NCBI GenBank assembly: GCA_963727765.1
Contig: CAVSGZ010000008.1
Span: forward strand, 496,001 to 560,000
Direction of reading: 5' to 3'
Length of the DNA stretch: 64,000 nt
From: FEN-299 sp963727765
GTDB lineage: Bacteria; Acidobacteriota; Vicinamibacteria; Vicinamibacterales; Fen-181
In this document: positions 17,510 through 26,910 of the stretch, piece by piece
Numbering within the stretch: position 1 is the first letter of the stretch
How the letters are laid out: each line of letters starts with the position of its first letter
The notes under the pieces: model-generated
What the model was told of the DNA's origin: nothing
What the model saw: only the letters and a program-made list of their open reading frames with translations
Database searches by the model: none
Program-made: the position numbers and the translations under genes

Positions 17510-18510
17510 CAGCTGGATGCCTGAAGCGCCCGGTCGATGGCCGCCAGCGCGAGCGGGGCCACCCGCTCCCGGACCGATGACAGGTCGCCCGGCACCGTGC
17601 AGCCGGACGCGTTCTTGTGGCCGCCGCCACCGAACCGCCTGGCGACCTCGCTCACGTCCACCGCGCCCTTCGAGCGGAAGCTCACGCGGGTGACGCCCGG
17701 CTCCGCCTCCTTGAAGAGAGCGACGGCCTGAATTTCCCTGACCGTCAGCGGCACGTTGATGAGCCCCTCGGTGTCGTCGTACCGGCCGCCGGTCTGCCGC
17801 TCCATCTCGCGCGTCATCAGCAGGGTCGCCAGCCGGCCGGAGGCGTCGACCTCCATCGAGGAGAGCACGGCACTGAACAGGCGGATCCGCCCGACGCTGT
17901 TGTCGTCGAACACCGTGCGCGCAACGGCGACCGGGTTGGCGCCGGCCTCGAGCAGCTGCCGGCAGATGTCGAAGGTCCGCGGCGAGATGTTCGAGTAATG
18001 GAACGAGCCGGTGTCGGTGAGAATCGCCACGTAGAGGTTGGTCGCCATCTCGGGCGTGAGCGGCACGCCGAGGCTGGCGATGACGTCGAAGACCATCTCG
18101 CCGCAGGCCGCGGCGCCCTGGTCGAACCAGTTGACCGCGCCGAAGAGCGTGTTGCCCGGGTGGTGGTCGATGTTGATGATGAAGTTCGGTTCGAGGCCCA
18201 GGACGCCGGTGCGCGACAGGTCCGGGCACTCGACGACAATCACCGCGTCGTAGCTCCCGTCCACGCGGCCCGCCACCTCGATGTCGGCGACGCCTGGGAA
18301 GGAGGCGAGCGATGGCTGCGGCGAGTCGCAATTGACGATGCGCGCGGTCTTGCCCAGCGCGCCCAGCGCCAGGGCCAGCGCCACCTGCGAGCCGATCGAG
18401 TCGCCGTCCGGCTTAGCGTGCGACGTGATGAGGAACGTCTGCCGGGCGAGGATCTCGTCGCGGATGCGGCGCAAAACGTCGGCGTCAGTCGTCGTGGCGG
18501 TCGGGGTCAT
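17509..18510 (-). CDS. nrnA: DHH/DHHA1 phosphoesterase, NrnA-like (nanoRNA/pAp hydrolase)
   Basis: This cytosolic phosphoesterase degrades short oligoribonucleotides and 3'-phosphoadenosine 5'-phosphate, and some relatives also cleave cyclic dinucleotides. The metal-binding motifs are HAKPDGDSIGSQ, VVECPD and NIDHHPGN, and the DHHA1 domain ends with RFGGGGHKNASG. From ATG 18510 the protein has 333 residues. Another ATG three codons upstream (18519) is possible. Either start overlaps the end of rbfA by 26-35 bases, so the genes are coupled. Its place between rbfA and truB is known in several bacterial phyla. Confidence 0.92.
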   Translation of the reverse strand: MTPTATTTDADVLRRIRDEILARQTFLITSHAKPDGDSIGSQVALALALGALGKTARIVNCDSPQPSLASFPGVADIEVAGRVDGSYDAVIVVECPDLSRTGVLGLEPNFIINIDHHPGNTLFGAVNWFDQGAAACGEMVFDVIASLGVPLTPEMATNLYVAILTDTGSFHYSNISPRTFDICRQLLEAGANPVAVARTVFDDNSVGRIRLFSAVLSSMEVDASGRLATLLMTREMERQTGGRYDDTEGLINVPLTVREIQAVALFKEAEPGVTRVSFRSKGAVDVSEVARRFGGGGHKNASGCTVPGDLSSVRERVAPLALAAIDRALQASS

Positions 18511-18880
18511 GGTCCTCATCGGTGTGGGCGGCCTCGGCCTGGTGGATCTCCTGCAGCAGGCGCTCGACGCGGTCCTGCGTCTCGATGGCCTTGTCGAACA
18601 CGAACTCGAGCGCCGGGACGCGCCGCAGCCGCAGGCGCTGGCTGATCTGGCGCCTGAGGAACGGCGCCGCACGGCGCAGCGCCTTGTCGGTGGCGCGGCG
18701 CTCGGACTCGGTGCCGAGCGTCGTGTAGAAGACTCGCGCCACCTGGAGGTCCGGCGACACGTGGACGTGCGTGATCGTCAGGAAGCCGATGCCGGGGTCG
18801 TGGACTTCGCGCGCCAGCATCGTGCTGACCTCGGCGCGAATCTGGTCGGCGACGCGGTCGGGTCGATGGCCTTGGGGCAT
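18485..18880 (-). CDS. rbfA: 30S ribosome-binding factor A
   Basis: RbfA is a cold-shock-related factor that binds immature 30S subunits near 16S helix 1. The 131-residue chain starts MPQGHRPDRVADQIRAEVS and shows the family KH-like fold, with DPGIGFLTITHVHVSPDLQ and the helix LRRQISQRLRLRRVPALEFV. An acidic, histidine-containing tail (DEDHDPDRHDD) follows. ATG 18880 is preferred because upstream codons in frame are repeat-derived sequence. No clear Shine-Dalgarno is seen; a period-7 repeat occupies the leader directly in front of the start. Confidence 0.94.
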   Translation of the reverse strand: MPQGHRPDRVADQIRAEVSTMLAREVHDPGIGFLTITHVHVSPDLQVARVFYTTLGTESERRATDKALRRAAPFLRRQISQRLRLRRVPALEFVFDKAIETQDRVERLLQEIHQAEAAHTDEDHDPDRHDD

Positions 18881-18883
18881 AAA

Positions 18884-18967
18884 CGGCTTTCGGCTCTCGG
18901 CTCTCGGCCCCGGGCCGGACACGGCCAAGAGCCCAGAGTCCAGAGCCCAGAGCCTGTATTCGGCTAC
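18884..18967. repeat. Period-7 tandem repeat (12 units) between ylxP and rbfA
   Basis: The units read CGGCTTT, CGGCTCT, CGGCTCT, CGGCCCC, then diverged units, then CCAGAGT, CCAGAGC, CCAGAGC and so on. It fills the gap between the DUF503 gene and rbfA. Confidence 0.75.
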
Positions 18968-18976
18968 GCAGCCTCG

Positions 18977-19258
18977 CTACGTGAGCATCTCGAGGCTGGA
19001 CCGGGTGATGGCACCCGGCTCGAGGCGTTCAATCTCGTCGGCCGCGGCGGCCAGTTCCTGCTCGGCATGGATCCCGGTCGTGCTGACCGTGACCAGCGCG
19101 AGGCCCGCCCGCTGCCACAGATCGTGGTGCTCGACCTCGGCGACCGCGACGTTGAACTTCGCCAGCCGGTCCTTCAGCCGGCGCAGCACCATCCGCTTGT
19201 CCTTCAGCGATTGCGCGCCGGGCAGGAAGAGCTCGACCGACAGCAGCGCGACGACCAT
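18977..19258 (-). CDS. DUF503 protein, YlxP-like
   Basis: This 93-residue protein matches the small DUF503 family, named YlxP in Bacillus subtilis, where it also sits between infB and rbfA. The start MVVALLSVELFLPGAQSLKDKR and the following RRLKDRLAKFNVAVAEVE are typical. The fold resembles a ferredoxin-like alpha/beta domain. The family has been linked to ribosome assembly because it resembles RbfA, but its exact role is not settled. The ATG at 19258 is clear. Both flanking gaps consist almost entirely of period-7 repeats. Confidence 0.92.
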   Translation of the reverse strand: MVVALLSVELFLPGAQSLKDKRMVLRRLKDRLAKFNVAVAEVEHHDLWQRAGLALVTVSTTGIHAEQELAAAADEIERLEPGAITRSSLEMLT

Positions 19259-19261
19259 AGT

Positions 19262-19393
19262 GGGCTCAGGGCTTCTGGCCCAAGGCTCAGGATAAGAGGC
19301 TCAGGGCTCATGGCGGCTCATGGCTGGGGCCATCGGCAGCCAAGGTCCTGAGCCCGCTTGAGTCCTGGGCCCTGAGCCCTGAGTCTCAGAGCC
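19262..19393. repeat. Period-7 tandem repeat between infB and ylxP
   Basis: About 19 degenerate 7-base units, such as GGGCTCA, GGGCTTC, AGGCTCA and GAGCCCT, occupy the whole gap. The infB stop codon TAG lies at the edge of the array, in GCCCTAAGCC. Confidence 0.75.
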
Positions 19394-22300
19394 CTAAGCC
19401 GGAACCGGTGCGATCACCTTCTCGATGACGAACACCTCGATGACGTCGCCGACCTTGATGTCGTTGAACCGCTCGAGGCCGATCCCGCACTCGAAGCCCG
19501 ACTTGACCTCGGCGACATCGTCCTTGAACCGGCGCAGCAATCCGATCTTCCCCTCGAAGACGACCACGTGATCGCGCAGCAGCCGCGCCTGCGCGTCGCC
19601 GCTGCGCTTGATGACGCCGTCGGTGACCAGGCAGCCGGCGATCGACCCGACCTTGGGCACGCGGAACACCTCGCGCACCTCGGCCGACCCGAGCCGCACT
19701 TCCTTGAACGTCGGCTCGAGCAGCCCCGCCATCGCCTTCTTCATCTCGTCGATGACGTTGTAAATGATCGAATGGAGCCGGATCTCGACGTGCTCGCGAT
19801 CGGCGACCTCTGAGGCGTTGCGGTCCGGCCTAACGCTGAAGCCGATGATGATGGCGTTGGAGGCCGAGGCCAGCAGGACGTCCGACTCGTTGATGGCGCC
19901 GACGCCCGAGTGGATGATCCGCATCTTGACCTTCTCGTCCGACAGCTTGGTGAGCGTGTCGGCGAGCACCTCGGCCGAGCCCTGGACGTCGGCCTTGATG
20001 ATGATCGGCAGCTCCTTGACGTCGCCCTCGGCGATCTGCTGCTGCAGCGACTCGAGCGTGAGCCGTGACGTCTTGGTAAAGGCGACCTTCTCCTTGGCCT
20101 GCGTCTGGCGAAACAGCGCGACCTGGCGGGCCTTGGCGGCGTCGTTGATCGCCTGGAACGAATCGCCCGGCTGCGGCAGCGCCGCGAGGCCGAGGACCTC
20201 GACCGGGATCGACGGCCCGGCCAGCTTGACGTGGCGGCCCCGGTCGTCGATGAGCGCGCGGACCTTGCCGAGCACCGGCCCGGCGATGACGGTGTCGCCG
20301 ACGTGCAGCGTGCCGTCCTGGACGAGGATCGTGGCCACCGGGCCCCGGCCCTTGTCGAGCTCGGCTTCGAGCACCGTGCCGACGGCCGCCCGCTTCGGGT
20401 TCGCCTTGAGGTCGCCCATGTCGGAGACGAGCAGGATCATCTCGAGCAGCAGGTCGAGGTTCTGCCGCTTCTTGGCCGACACCTCCACCATGACCGTCTG
20501 GCCGCCCCATTCCTCGGGCATCAGGCCGAGGTCGGCCAGCTCGCGCTTGACGCGCTCGGCGTTGGCGTCGGGCTTGTCGACCTTGTTGATGGCGACGATG
20601 ATCGGCACGCCCGCCGCCTTCGCGTGGTCGATCGCCTCCCTCGTCTGCGGCATGACCCCGTCGTCGGCCGCGACGACGAGGATGACGATGTCGGTGACCC
20701 TGGCGCCGCGGGCGCGCATCAGGGTGAACGCCTCGTGACCGGGCGTGTCGAGGAAGACCACGTGGCGGCCGTTCACCTGCACGTGGTAGGCGCCAATGTG
20801 CTGCGTGATGCCGCCGGCTTCGCGCTCGGCGACGCGCGTCTCGCGGATGCCGTCGAGCAGCGTGGTCTTGCCATGGTCGACATGGCCCATCACGGTGACC
20901 ACCGGGGCGCGTGTGACGCGATCCTCCGGGTGGCTGTCCACGACCTCGACTTCGAGCAGTTCCTCCTCGAAGCTGCGCAGCTGGACGTCAGCGCCGAACT
21001 CGCGGGCGATCATCGTCGCGGTCTCGACGTCCAGCGTCGTGTTGATCGTCATCATGATGCGCTTGTCGAGCAGCTTCTTGAGGACGTCTTTCGTGCGCAG
21101 TTCCAGCTTGTCGGCCAGGTCCTTGACGGTCATTCCCTCGGCGAGGGTGATGGTCCGCGTGATCGGGGGCGGCGCCACCGGGATCGAAATCGAAGGCACG
21201 CGCGGCGCCTCGCGGCGTGGTCCGCCGTGAGGCCGCTGGCCATGGGTTGGGCGGCCGCCCATCGGCGGGCGCGGCGGGCCGGGACGGGCTCCTGACGGCT
21301 GGGCCGGCCGAACTGGCTGTGACGGGAGCGGCCGCGGACCGCTCGCCGCGGAGCCGGGACGAGGCGGCAGGGCTGGCGGCCTGGCGCTTCCATACGGCGG
21401 GCGGGCACCGGTCGTCGGACCGCCCGGGCGCGGAACGGGACGGCCCACCTGGCCGATGGGCCCGGTCGCCGCCGGCGGTCTCTGGACCGGCGGCGCGACA
21501 GTTCTGGGCGTCAGCCGCGTGGTCGGCGGAGGCGTCTCCTCGACCCGCAGCCGCATCTGCGGAGGCACGACGCGCCCGGGCGGTGGCATCACGGGACGCG
21601 GAATCGGAGGCGGCACGGCCGGCGCGACATCCGCAGGCGTGGCGCCTTCCGACGGGAGCGCCGGCTTTGCCGGCGCCGGATGGTGCACCAGGCGCGGCGG
21701 GCCGGGTACGCCCGGCTTGAGGCCTGTCGGAGCCGGCGCGTGGGCAGTCGGCGCGTGGGCGGTCGGGCGATGTGCCGCGGCCGGCGCGTGAGCGGCCGGC
21801 GTCGCCGGAGCATGGGCCGCCGGATGCGAGATCTCGGGCTTCGCGGCCGGGGCGGCAGGCGCCGTCTCCTGCGCGGCGGCTTCGGGCTTACCGGCCTCGG
21901 CGGCGGGCGCCGGCGCGGCGTGCTGCTTTCCGGCGGCGGGAGTTTCGACCCTCGCCGCGGGCTTCGCGGCCTCGGCCGGTTCGTGCGGCTCCGGCCTCTT
22001 GGCCGGCGTCGGCTCGGGGGCCGCGGTCTCGACTCGAAGCGTCCGCGCAAAGGGGGCGACGACCGGCGGCTCGTGGGGCGCGGCGGCCTCGGCCGGGGGG
22101 GCCGGTTCAGCCTCCAACGTGGCCGCAGGCTCCTCCGCCTCCTCGAGCGGCTCGCCGGGCTCCGCCTCGGGGGCTTCGGCCGGCTTGGGCCGCAGCGTCT
22201 TGATGAGCCTCGGCGGCGGCAGCGCCGGCGCGGCCGGCTTGGGCGGCTCCGGCTTCTTGGCGGCGCTCGGCTTCTTCGACTTGTGGACCGGCGTCTCGGC

Positions 22301-22495
22301 GAACATGTCGCCGCCGGGCAGCGAGACCCCGCGCTGCCGCGCCATCCGATCCACGAACTGCCTGGCCACGACCTCTTCAATCGTGCTCGACGCGCCCTTC
22401 ACCTCGATCCCGTGATCGCGCTTGAGGAGAGCGACGACTTCCTGGCTGGTCGTTCCCAGCAGTTCCGCGACTTTGTAAATCCGGACTGTTGCCAA
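19394..22495 (-). CDS. infB: Translation initiation factor IF-2
   Basis: IF-2 is the GTPase that places initiator tRNA on the ribosome. The 1033-residue protein has an N-terminal IF2-N domain (VRIYKVAELLGTTSQEVVALL), then some 380 residues of low-complexity alanine/proline-rich linker, a second IF2-N-type block (AEGMTVKDLADKLELRTKDVL), and the G domain with GHVDHGKTTLLD near residue 536, DTPGHEAF and NKVDKPDAN. Domains II to IV follow to the end (IEVFVIEKVIAPVPA). The start is a TTG at 22495 with GAGG about 7-10 bases upstream. nusA lies 22 bases upstream. Confidence 0.97.
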   Translation of the reverse strand: MATVRIYKVAELLGTTSQEVVALLKRDHGIEVKGASSTIEEVVARQFVDRMARQRGVSLPGGDMFAETPVHKSKKPSAAKKPEPPKPAAPALPPPRLIKTLRPKPAEAPEAEPGEPLEEAEEPAATLEAEPAPPAEAAAPHEPPVVAPFARTLRVETAAPEPTPAKRPEPHEPAEAAKPAARVETPAAGKQHAAPAPAAEAGKPEAAAQETAPAAPAAKPEISHPAAHAPATPAAHAPAAAHRPTAHAPTAHAPAPTGLKPGVPGPPRLVHHPAPAKPALPSEGATPADVAPAVPPPIPRPVMPPPGRVVPPQMRLRVEETPPPTTRLTPRTVAPPVQRPPAATGPIGQVGRPVPRPGGPTTGARPPYGSARPPALPPRPGSAASGPRPLPSQPVRPAQPSGARPGPPRPPMGGRPTHGQRPHGGPRREAPRVPSISIPVAPPPITRTITLAEGMTVKDLADKLELRTKDVLKKLLDKRIMMTINTTLDVETATMIAREFGADVQLRSFEEELLEVEVVDSHPEDRVTRAPVVTVMGHVDHGKTTLLDGIRETRVAEREAGGITQHIGAYHVQVNGRHVVFLDTPGHEAFTLMRARGARVTDIVILVVAADDGVMPQTREAIDHAKAAGVPIIVAINKVDKPDANAERVKRELADLGLMPEEWGGQTVMVEVSAKKRQNLDLLLEMILLVSDMGDLKANPKRAAVGTVLEAELDKGRGPVATILVQDGTLHVGDTVIAGPVLGKVRALIDDRGRHVKLAGPSIPVEVLGLAALPQPGDSFQAINDAAKARQVALFRQTQAKEKVAFTKTSRLTLESLQQQIAEGDVKELPIIIKADVQGSAEVLADTLTKLSDEKVKMRIIHSGVGAINESDVLLASASNAIIIGFSVRPDRNASEVADREHVEIRLHSIIYNVIDEMKKAMAGLLEPTFKEVRLGSAEVREVFRVPKVGSIAGCLVTDGVIKRSGDAQARLLRDHVVVFEGKIGLLRRFKDDVAEVKSGFECGIGLERFNDIKVGDVIEVFVIEKVIAPVPA

Positions 22496-22517
22496 CGGTG
22501 ACCTCGACTGGCGTGTG

Positions 22518-23963
<1,446 letters not shown>

Positions 23964-23987
23964 AACTCTCTAAACCCGCCTGGCGCG

Positions 23988-24482
23988 TCAGAACTCCACA
24001 TCGAGCCGCGCCCTCGACACCAGGGTCAGCGGCACGCGCACCTGCTTGCCGCTCTCGTACGCCAGCACGACGTCCCCTGCGTCGACCCCCTGGAGCCTCC
24101 CGCGGAAGTGCGTCTGGCCCTCAACCGGCTCGGACGTGACCACCTGGGCCATCCGCCCGCGGAACCTGTCGTAGTCGCCCGCGTGCCGCAGCGGCCGATC
24201 TAGCCCGGGCGAACTCACCTCGAGCGTGTAGGCCCGTTCGATCGGGTCCTCGACGTCGAGCAGCGCGCTCAGGTCGCTGCTGACGTGCCGGCAATCGTCC
24301 ACGCCCACCGAATCGGCCGGCGAACCGGGCTTCGCCTGGGTGTCGGCCACGCCAGCGCGGTCGATCGTGACCCGCAGCACCCAGCCCGACGCCTCGCGAC
24401 GAAACTGCACGTCGAAGATCTCGAGCCCGTAGGTCCGGGCGACACGCTCGGCGAGTTCGCGAACGTAATCGAGGCGCTCCAC
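23988..24482 (-). CDS. rimP: Ribosome maturation factor RimP
   Basis: RimP is needed for maturation of 30S subunits. The 164-residue chain has the N-terminal alpha/beta domain (LAERVARTYGLEIFDVQF), the signature VDDCRHVSSDLSALLD, EVSSPGLDRPL, and a C-terminal SH3-like domain. I place the start at GTG 24482, with GGGGTG 4-9 bases upstream. The frame is also open to a TTG at 24500, but that codon lies in the U-rich tail of the hairpin described next. It heads the rimP-nusA-infB cluster. Confidence 0.94.
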   Translation of the reverse strand: MERLDYVRELAERVARTYGLEIFDVQFRREASGWVLRVTIDRAGVADTQAKPGSPADSVGVDDCRHVSSDLSALLDVEDPIERAYTLEVSSPGLDRPLRHAGDYDRFRGRMAQVVTSEPVEGQTHFRGRLQGVDAGDVVLAYESGKQVRVPLTLVSRARLDVEF

Positions 24483-24490
24483 GGTCACCC

Positions 24491-24520
24491 CAAAACACAA
24501 AAAGTGGGCACCGGCCCACT
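24491..24520 (-). terminator. Terminator-like hairpin in the rimP leader (possible attenuator)
   Basis: On the minus strand AGTGGGC, loop CGGT and GCCCACT form a 7-base stem, followed by TTTTTGTGTTTT. This looks like an intrinsic terminator and lies between the promoter at 24557-24586 and the rimP start codon at 24482. It could be read through under control, for example by NusA, whose gene is the next in the operon. Confidence 0.65.
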
Positions 24521-24556
24521 CCAGTTGTCTCCAAGCCTCGACACCCGAAGCAAGTC

Positions 24557-24586
24557 AGTATATCACGCGGTTTTTCCCCCCGGCAA
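24557..24586 (-). promoter_or_regulatory. Promoter of the rimP-nusA-infB cluster inside the rimO 3' end
   Basis: TTGCCG (24581-24586), an 18-base spacer and TATACT (24557-24562) overlap the last codons of rimO. The expected start is near 24550, giving a leader of about 70 bases that contains the terminator-like hairpin. Confidence 0.6.
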
Positions 24587-25945
24587 CGGACGGACGACCA
24601 GATCATACCCGCGAGCGGCCACGACCTCGCCGTCGATCAGCGAACCTGGCCGGCACAAGGCCGGGTCGGCTTCGGAGAGGTAGACCATCGGGTCGATCTC
24701 CGGCGCCTGCGAGGCGAGGCGGCCGCCGAGCACCAGCGGGTGCTCCGCCGACGGGCCGTCCACCAGCACGCGGACCCGCCGGCCGACCAGGCGCCGGTTG
24801 GCCGCCGCCACCCGCCGCATCTGGCTGGTCATCAGCGCGCGCTGGCGCGCCCGCTTCACCCGCCGCGGCACGTCGTCTGTCATCCGCCCGGCCGTCGTGC
24901 CCTCTTCGTGGGAGTAGGTGAAGACGCCGACGTGGTCGAACCCAGTCTCTTCGACGAACCGGCGAAGCTCGGCGAACTCCGCCTCGCTCTCGCCGGGAAA
25001 GCCGACGATGAACGTCGAGCGCAGGGTGACGCCGGGAATCGCCGCGCGGATCTTCTGGATGAGGCGGGTGTAGCTCGCACGCGTGCCGGGCCGCCGCATC
25101 CGCCGCAGGACCGAATCCGAGGCGTGCTGGAGCGGGAGGTCTACATATTTGCAGACCTTGTCACATTCCGCCATCGCCTCCAGCGTGTCGGTCGTGATCG
25201 TCGTGGGGTAGAGATACAAGACGCGGATCCACTCCAGCCCGTCCACCCTGTCGAGCTGGCGCAGCAGGCGCGCCAGGGCACCTCGTTCACCGCGGTCGGT
25301 GCCGAAATAGGTGCTGTCCTGCGACACCAGGATCAGCTCCTTCACGCCGCGGGCGGCCAACTCGCCAGCCTCGCGCACGATCGAACGGACCGACCGGCTC
25401 CGGTACGCGCCGCGCAGCCGCGGGATGATGCAGAAGGAGCACTTGTAGTTGCAGCCCTCGGCGATCTTCACGTAGGCCAGGTGCGGAGGAGTGGTCAGTG
25501 TGCGGGGCGTGAGGTCGGTGTAGAGATAGGTGGGCGCGGCGCCGGCGTGGCGCAGGCCTGAAGGCCTGCGCTGTCTGGTGTTCTCGGGCAGTGATGCGGA
25601 GTCACTGGCGAGGGCTTCGACGATCCGCGGAACCTCACCGGTGCCCAGGACGACGTCGATCTCGGGGATCTCGGCGCGCAGCTCGTCGCGGTAGCGTTCG
25701 GCCATGCAGCCGGTCACCACCAGGCGCTTGCAGCGGCCGCCGGTCTTGTGCGACGCCATCTCGAGGATGGCCGCCACCGATTCCTCGCGGGCAGACTCGA
25801 TGAACGCGCACGTGTTGACGACGAGCACATCCGCTTCCGCGGGATCGGCCGTGAGCGTGTGACCGGACCTCTGCGCGAGACCGAGCATCACCTCGGAGTC
25901 CACGAGGTTCTTGGGGCAGCCGAGCGAGACGAGACCAATCTTCAT
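24563..25945 (-). CDS. rimO: Ribosomal protein S12 methylthiotransferase RimO
   Basis: RimO is a radical-SAM enzyme that methylthiolates an aspartate of ribosomal protein S12. The 460-residue chain has the N-terminal UPF0004 domain with cluster ligands Cys10, Cys46 and Cys80, the radical-SAM motif CNYKCSFC (Cys165, Cys169, Cys172), and a C-terminal TRAM domain (LVGRRVRVLVDGPS). Between the two cluster domains, residues 125-132 are encoded by a 22-base REP-like palindrome, which looks like an insertion tolerated in the linker. The ATG at 25945 is fixed by the MKIGLVSLGCPKNLVDSE start. Co-occurrence with rimP is common. Confidence 0.96.
   Translation of the reverse strand: MKIGLVSLGCPKNLVDSEVMLGLAQRSGHTLTADPAEADVLVVNTCAFIESAREESVAAILEMASHKTGGRCKRLVVTGCMAERYRDELRAEIPEIDVVLGTGEVPRIVEALASDSASLPENTRQRRPSGLRHAGAAPTYLYTDLTPRTLTTPPHLAYVKIAEGCNYKCSFCIIPRLRGAYRSRSVRSIVREAGELAARGVKELILVSQDSTYFGTDRGERGALARLLRQLDRVDGLEWIRVLYLYPTTITTDTLEAMAECDKVCKYVDLPLQHASDSVLRRMRRPGTRASYTRLIQKIRAAIPGVTLRSTFIVGFPGESEAEFAELRRFVEETGFDHVGVFTYSHEEGTTAGRMTDDVPRRVKRARQRALMTSQMRRVAAANRRLVGRRVRVLVDGPSAEHPLVLGGRLASQAPEIDPMVYLSEADPALCRPGSLIDGEVVAARGYDLVVRPLPGGKTA
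25550..25571. repeat. REP-like palindrome inside rimO
   Basis: GCGCAGGCCT and AGGCCTGCGC enclose a 2-base centre. The same 22 bases form the core of the intergenic palindrome at 37810-37841. Here they encode the RimO linker. Confidence 0.8.
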
Positions 25946-25948
25946 CGG

Positions 25949-26018
25949 GATTCAAGAATCAGGATTCGGGATTCAAGAGCCTTCGGTCAGGACTCGGGAG
26001 TCAGGACCTCGGAGTCGG
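25949..26018. repeat. Period-7 tandem repeat running into a coding end
   Basis: Ten units read GATTCAA, GAATCAG, GATTCGG, GATTCAA, GAGCCTT, CGGTCAG, GACTCGG, GAGTCAG, GACCTCG and GAGTCGG. The array starts 3 bases upstream of rimO and includes the last ten or so codons and the stop of the isomerase gene. Confidence 0.8.
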
Positions 26019-26859
26019 CGCCCAGGATAGCTTCGAAACGCTGCCGGGCGGCCGAAGCCTTCTCGAGCGACTCGCCGGGCCGGGCGGCACTCGCCAGTTC
26101 GAAGATCAGGGCGCCCTCGTAGCCCGCCTTCTGCATCGACATCAGCGCCGTCGCCCAGTCGATCCGCCCGTCGAACGGCACGAGATGATCGTCCCACCGT
26201 CCCCTGTTGTCGTGCACGTGCGTTGTCACCAGCTCGCCGGAGACGGCGTCGATCGCGTCGGGGAGGTCGCCCATCAGCGCTGCGTGCCCCATGTCGAGGC
26301 AGATGCCCACGCCCGGTGCCGGGAGTTCGAGGTCGTCCTCGATGAGCTCTATCAGCCGGTCGGGTGTCGACAGCGCGTTCGGGATGACTTCGACGGCCAC
26401 CTGTACGCCGAGCGGCGCGGCGGCTGCCGCGATTTCCTCGAGGCTGCGACGGGCGGCGGCCGGGGAGTTGTCGTCGGCGCCGGGAGAGAACACGTCGGGA
26501 CGGCCCAGGTGGATGACCAGGAAGCGAAACGGGATCCGGCGGGCGACGTCGAGCGCCGACAGGCACTCCGCCACCGCCTGCTGCCGTACCGATTCCGACT
26601 CGGCGGCGGTGGAGAGCTGCCGACCCCACGTGCCGCTGTCGATCCGGTCCACGATAGGCGCGTGCACCGAGTGGAGGCTCAGGCCGCTCTCGGCGAGCCA
26701 GCCCGCCAGCGCCTCGACCGCGGGTGGCTCGTGATAGTCGAAGTGCCCGCGCGCCGCGAACAACTCGACTTCCGGGAACCCGAACCGGGCGATTTCGGCA
26801 AGGTGATGCGGGCCGAGCTTCGTGTCGTGGTAGAGATGAGTCGAGATTCCGTAACGCAC
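25987..26859 (-). CDS. Sugar phosphate isomerase/epimerase-like TIM barrel
   Basis: The 290-residue protein belongs to the xylose-isomerase-like TIM barrel (AP endonuclease 2) superfamily. Visible features are the N-terminal strand MRYGISTHLYHDTKL, VHAPIV, FLVIHLGRP, the metal-site strand VAVEVIPN, CLDMGHAALMGD with its Asp and His, and VTTHVHDNRGRWDDHLVP. Such proteins isomerise or epimerise sugars or act as related hydrolases; the substrate cannot be told. The last ten residues come from a period-7 repeat array and are probably not functional. Upstream lies amgK at a 51-base distance, so a link to amino-sugar metabolism is possible but unproven. Confidence 0.87.
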   Translation of the reverse strand: MRYGISTHLYHDTKLGPHHLAEIARFGFPEVELFAARGHFDYHEPPAVEALAGWLAESGLSLHSVHAPIVDRIDSGTWGRQLSTAAESESVRQQAVAECLSALDVARRIPFRFLVIHLGRPDVFSPGADDNSPAAARRSLEEIAAAAAPLGVQVAVEVIPNALSTPDRLIELIEDDLELPAPGVGICLDMGHAALMGDLPDAIDAVSGELVTTHVHDNRGRWDDHLVPFDGRIDWATALMSMQKAGYEGALIFELASAARPGESLEKASAARQRFEAILGADSEVLTPES

Positions 26860-26910
26860 GTCGCGGTAGCCATCCTCTGGTGAACGCGTGGATACCTGAT
26901 CTTATCGCAC

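Noticed and set aside
24483..24500. TTG at 24500 as the rimP start
   Set aside because: It lies within the U-tract of a terminator-like hairpin. GTG 24482 has a ribosome-binding site and fits the family N-terminus.
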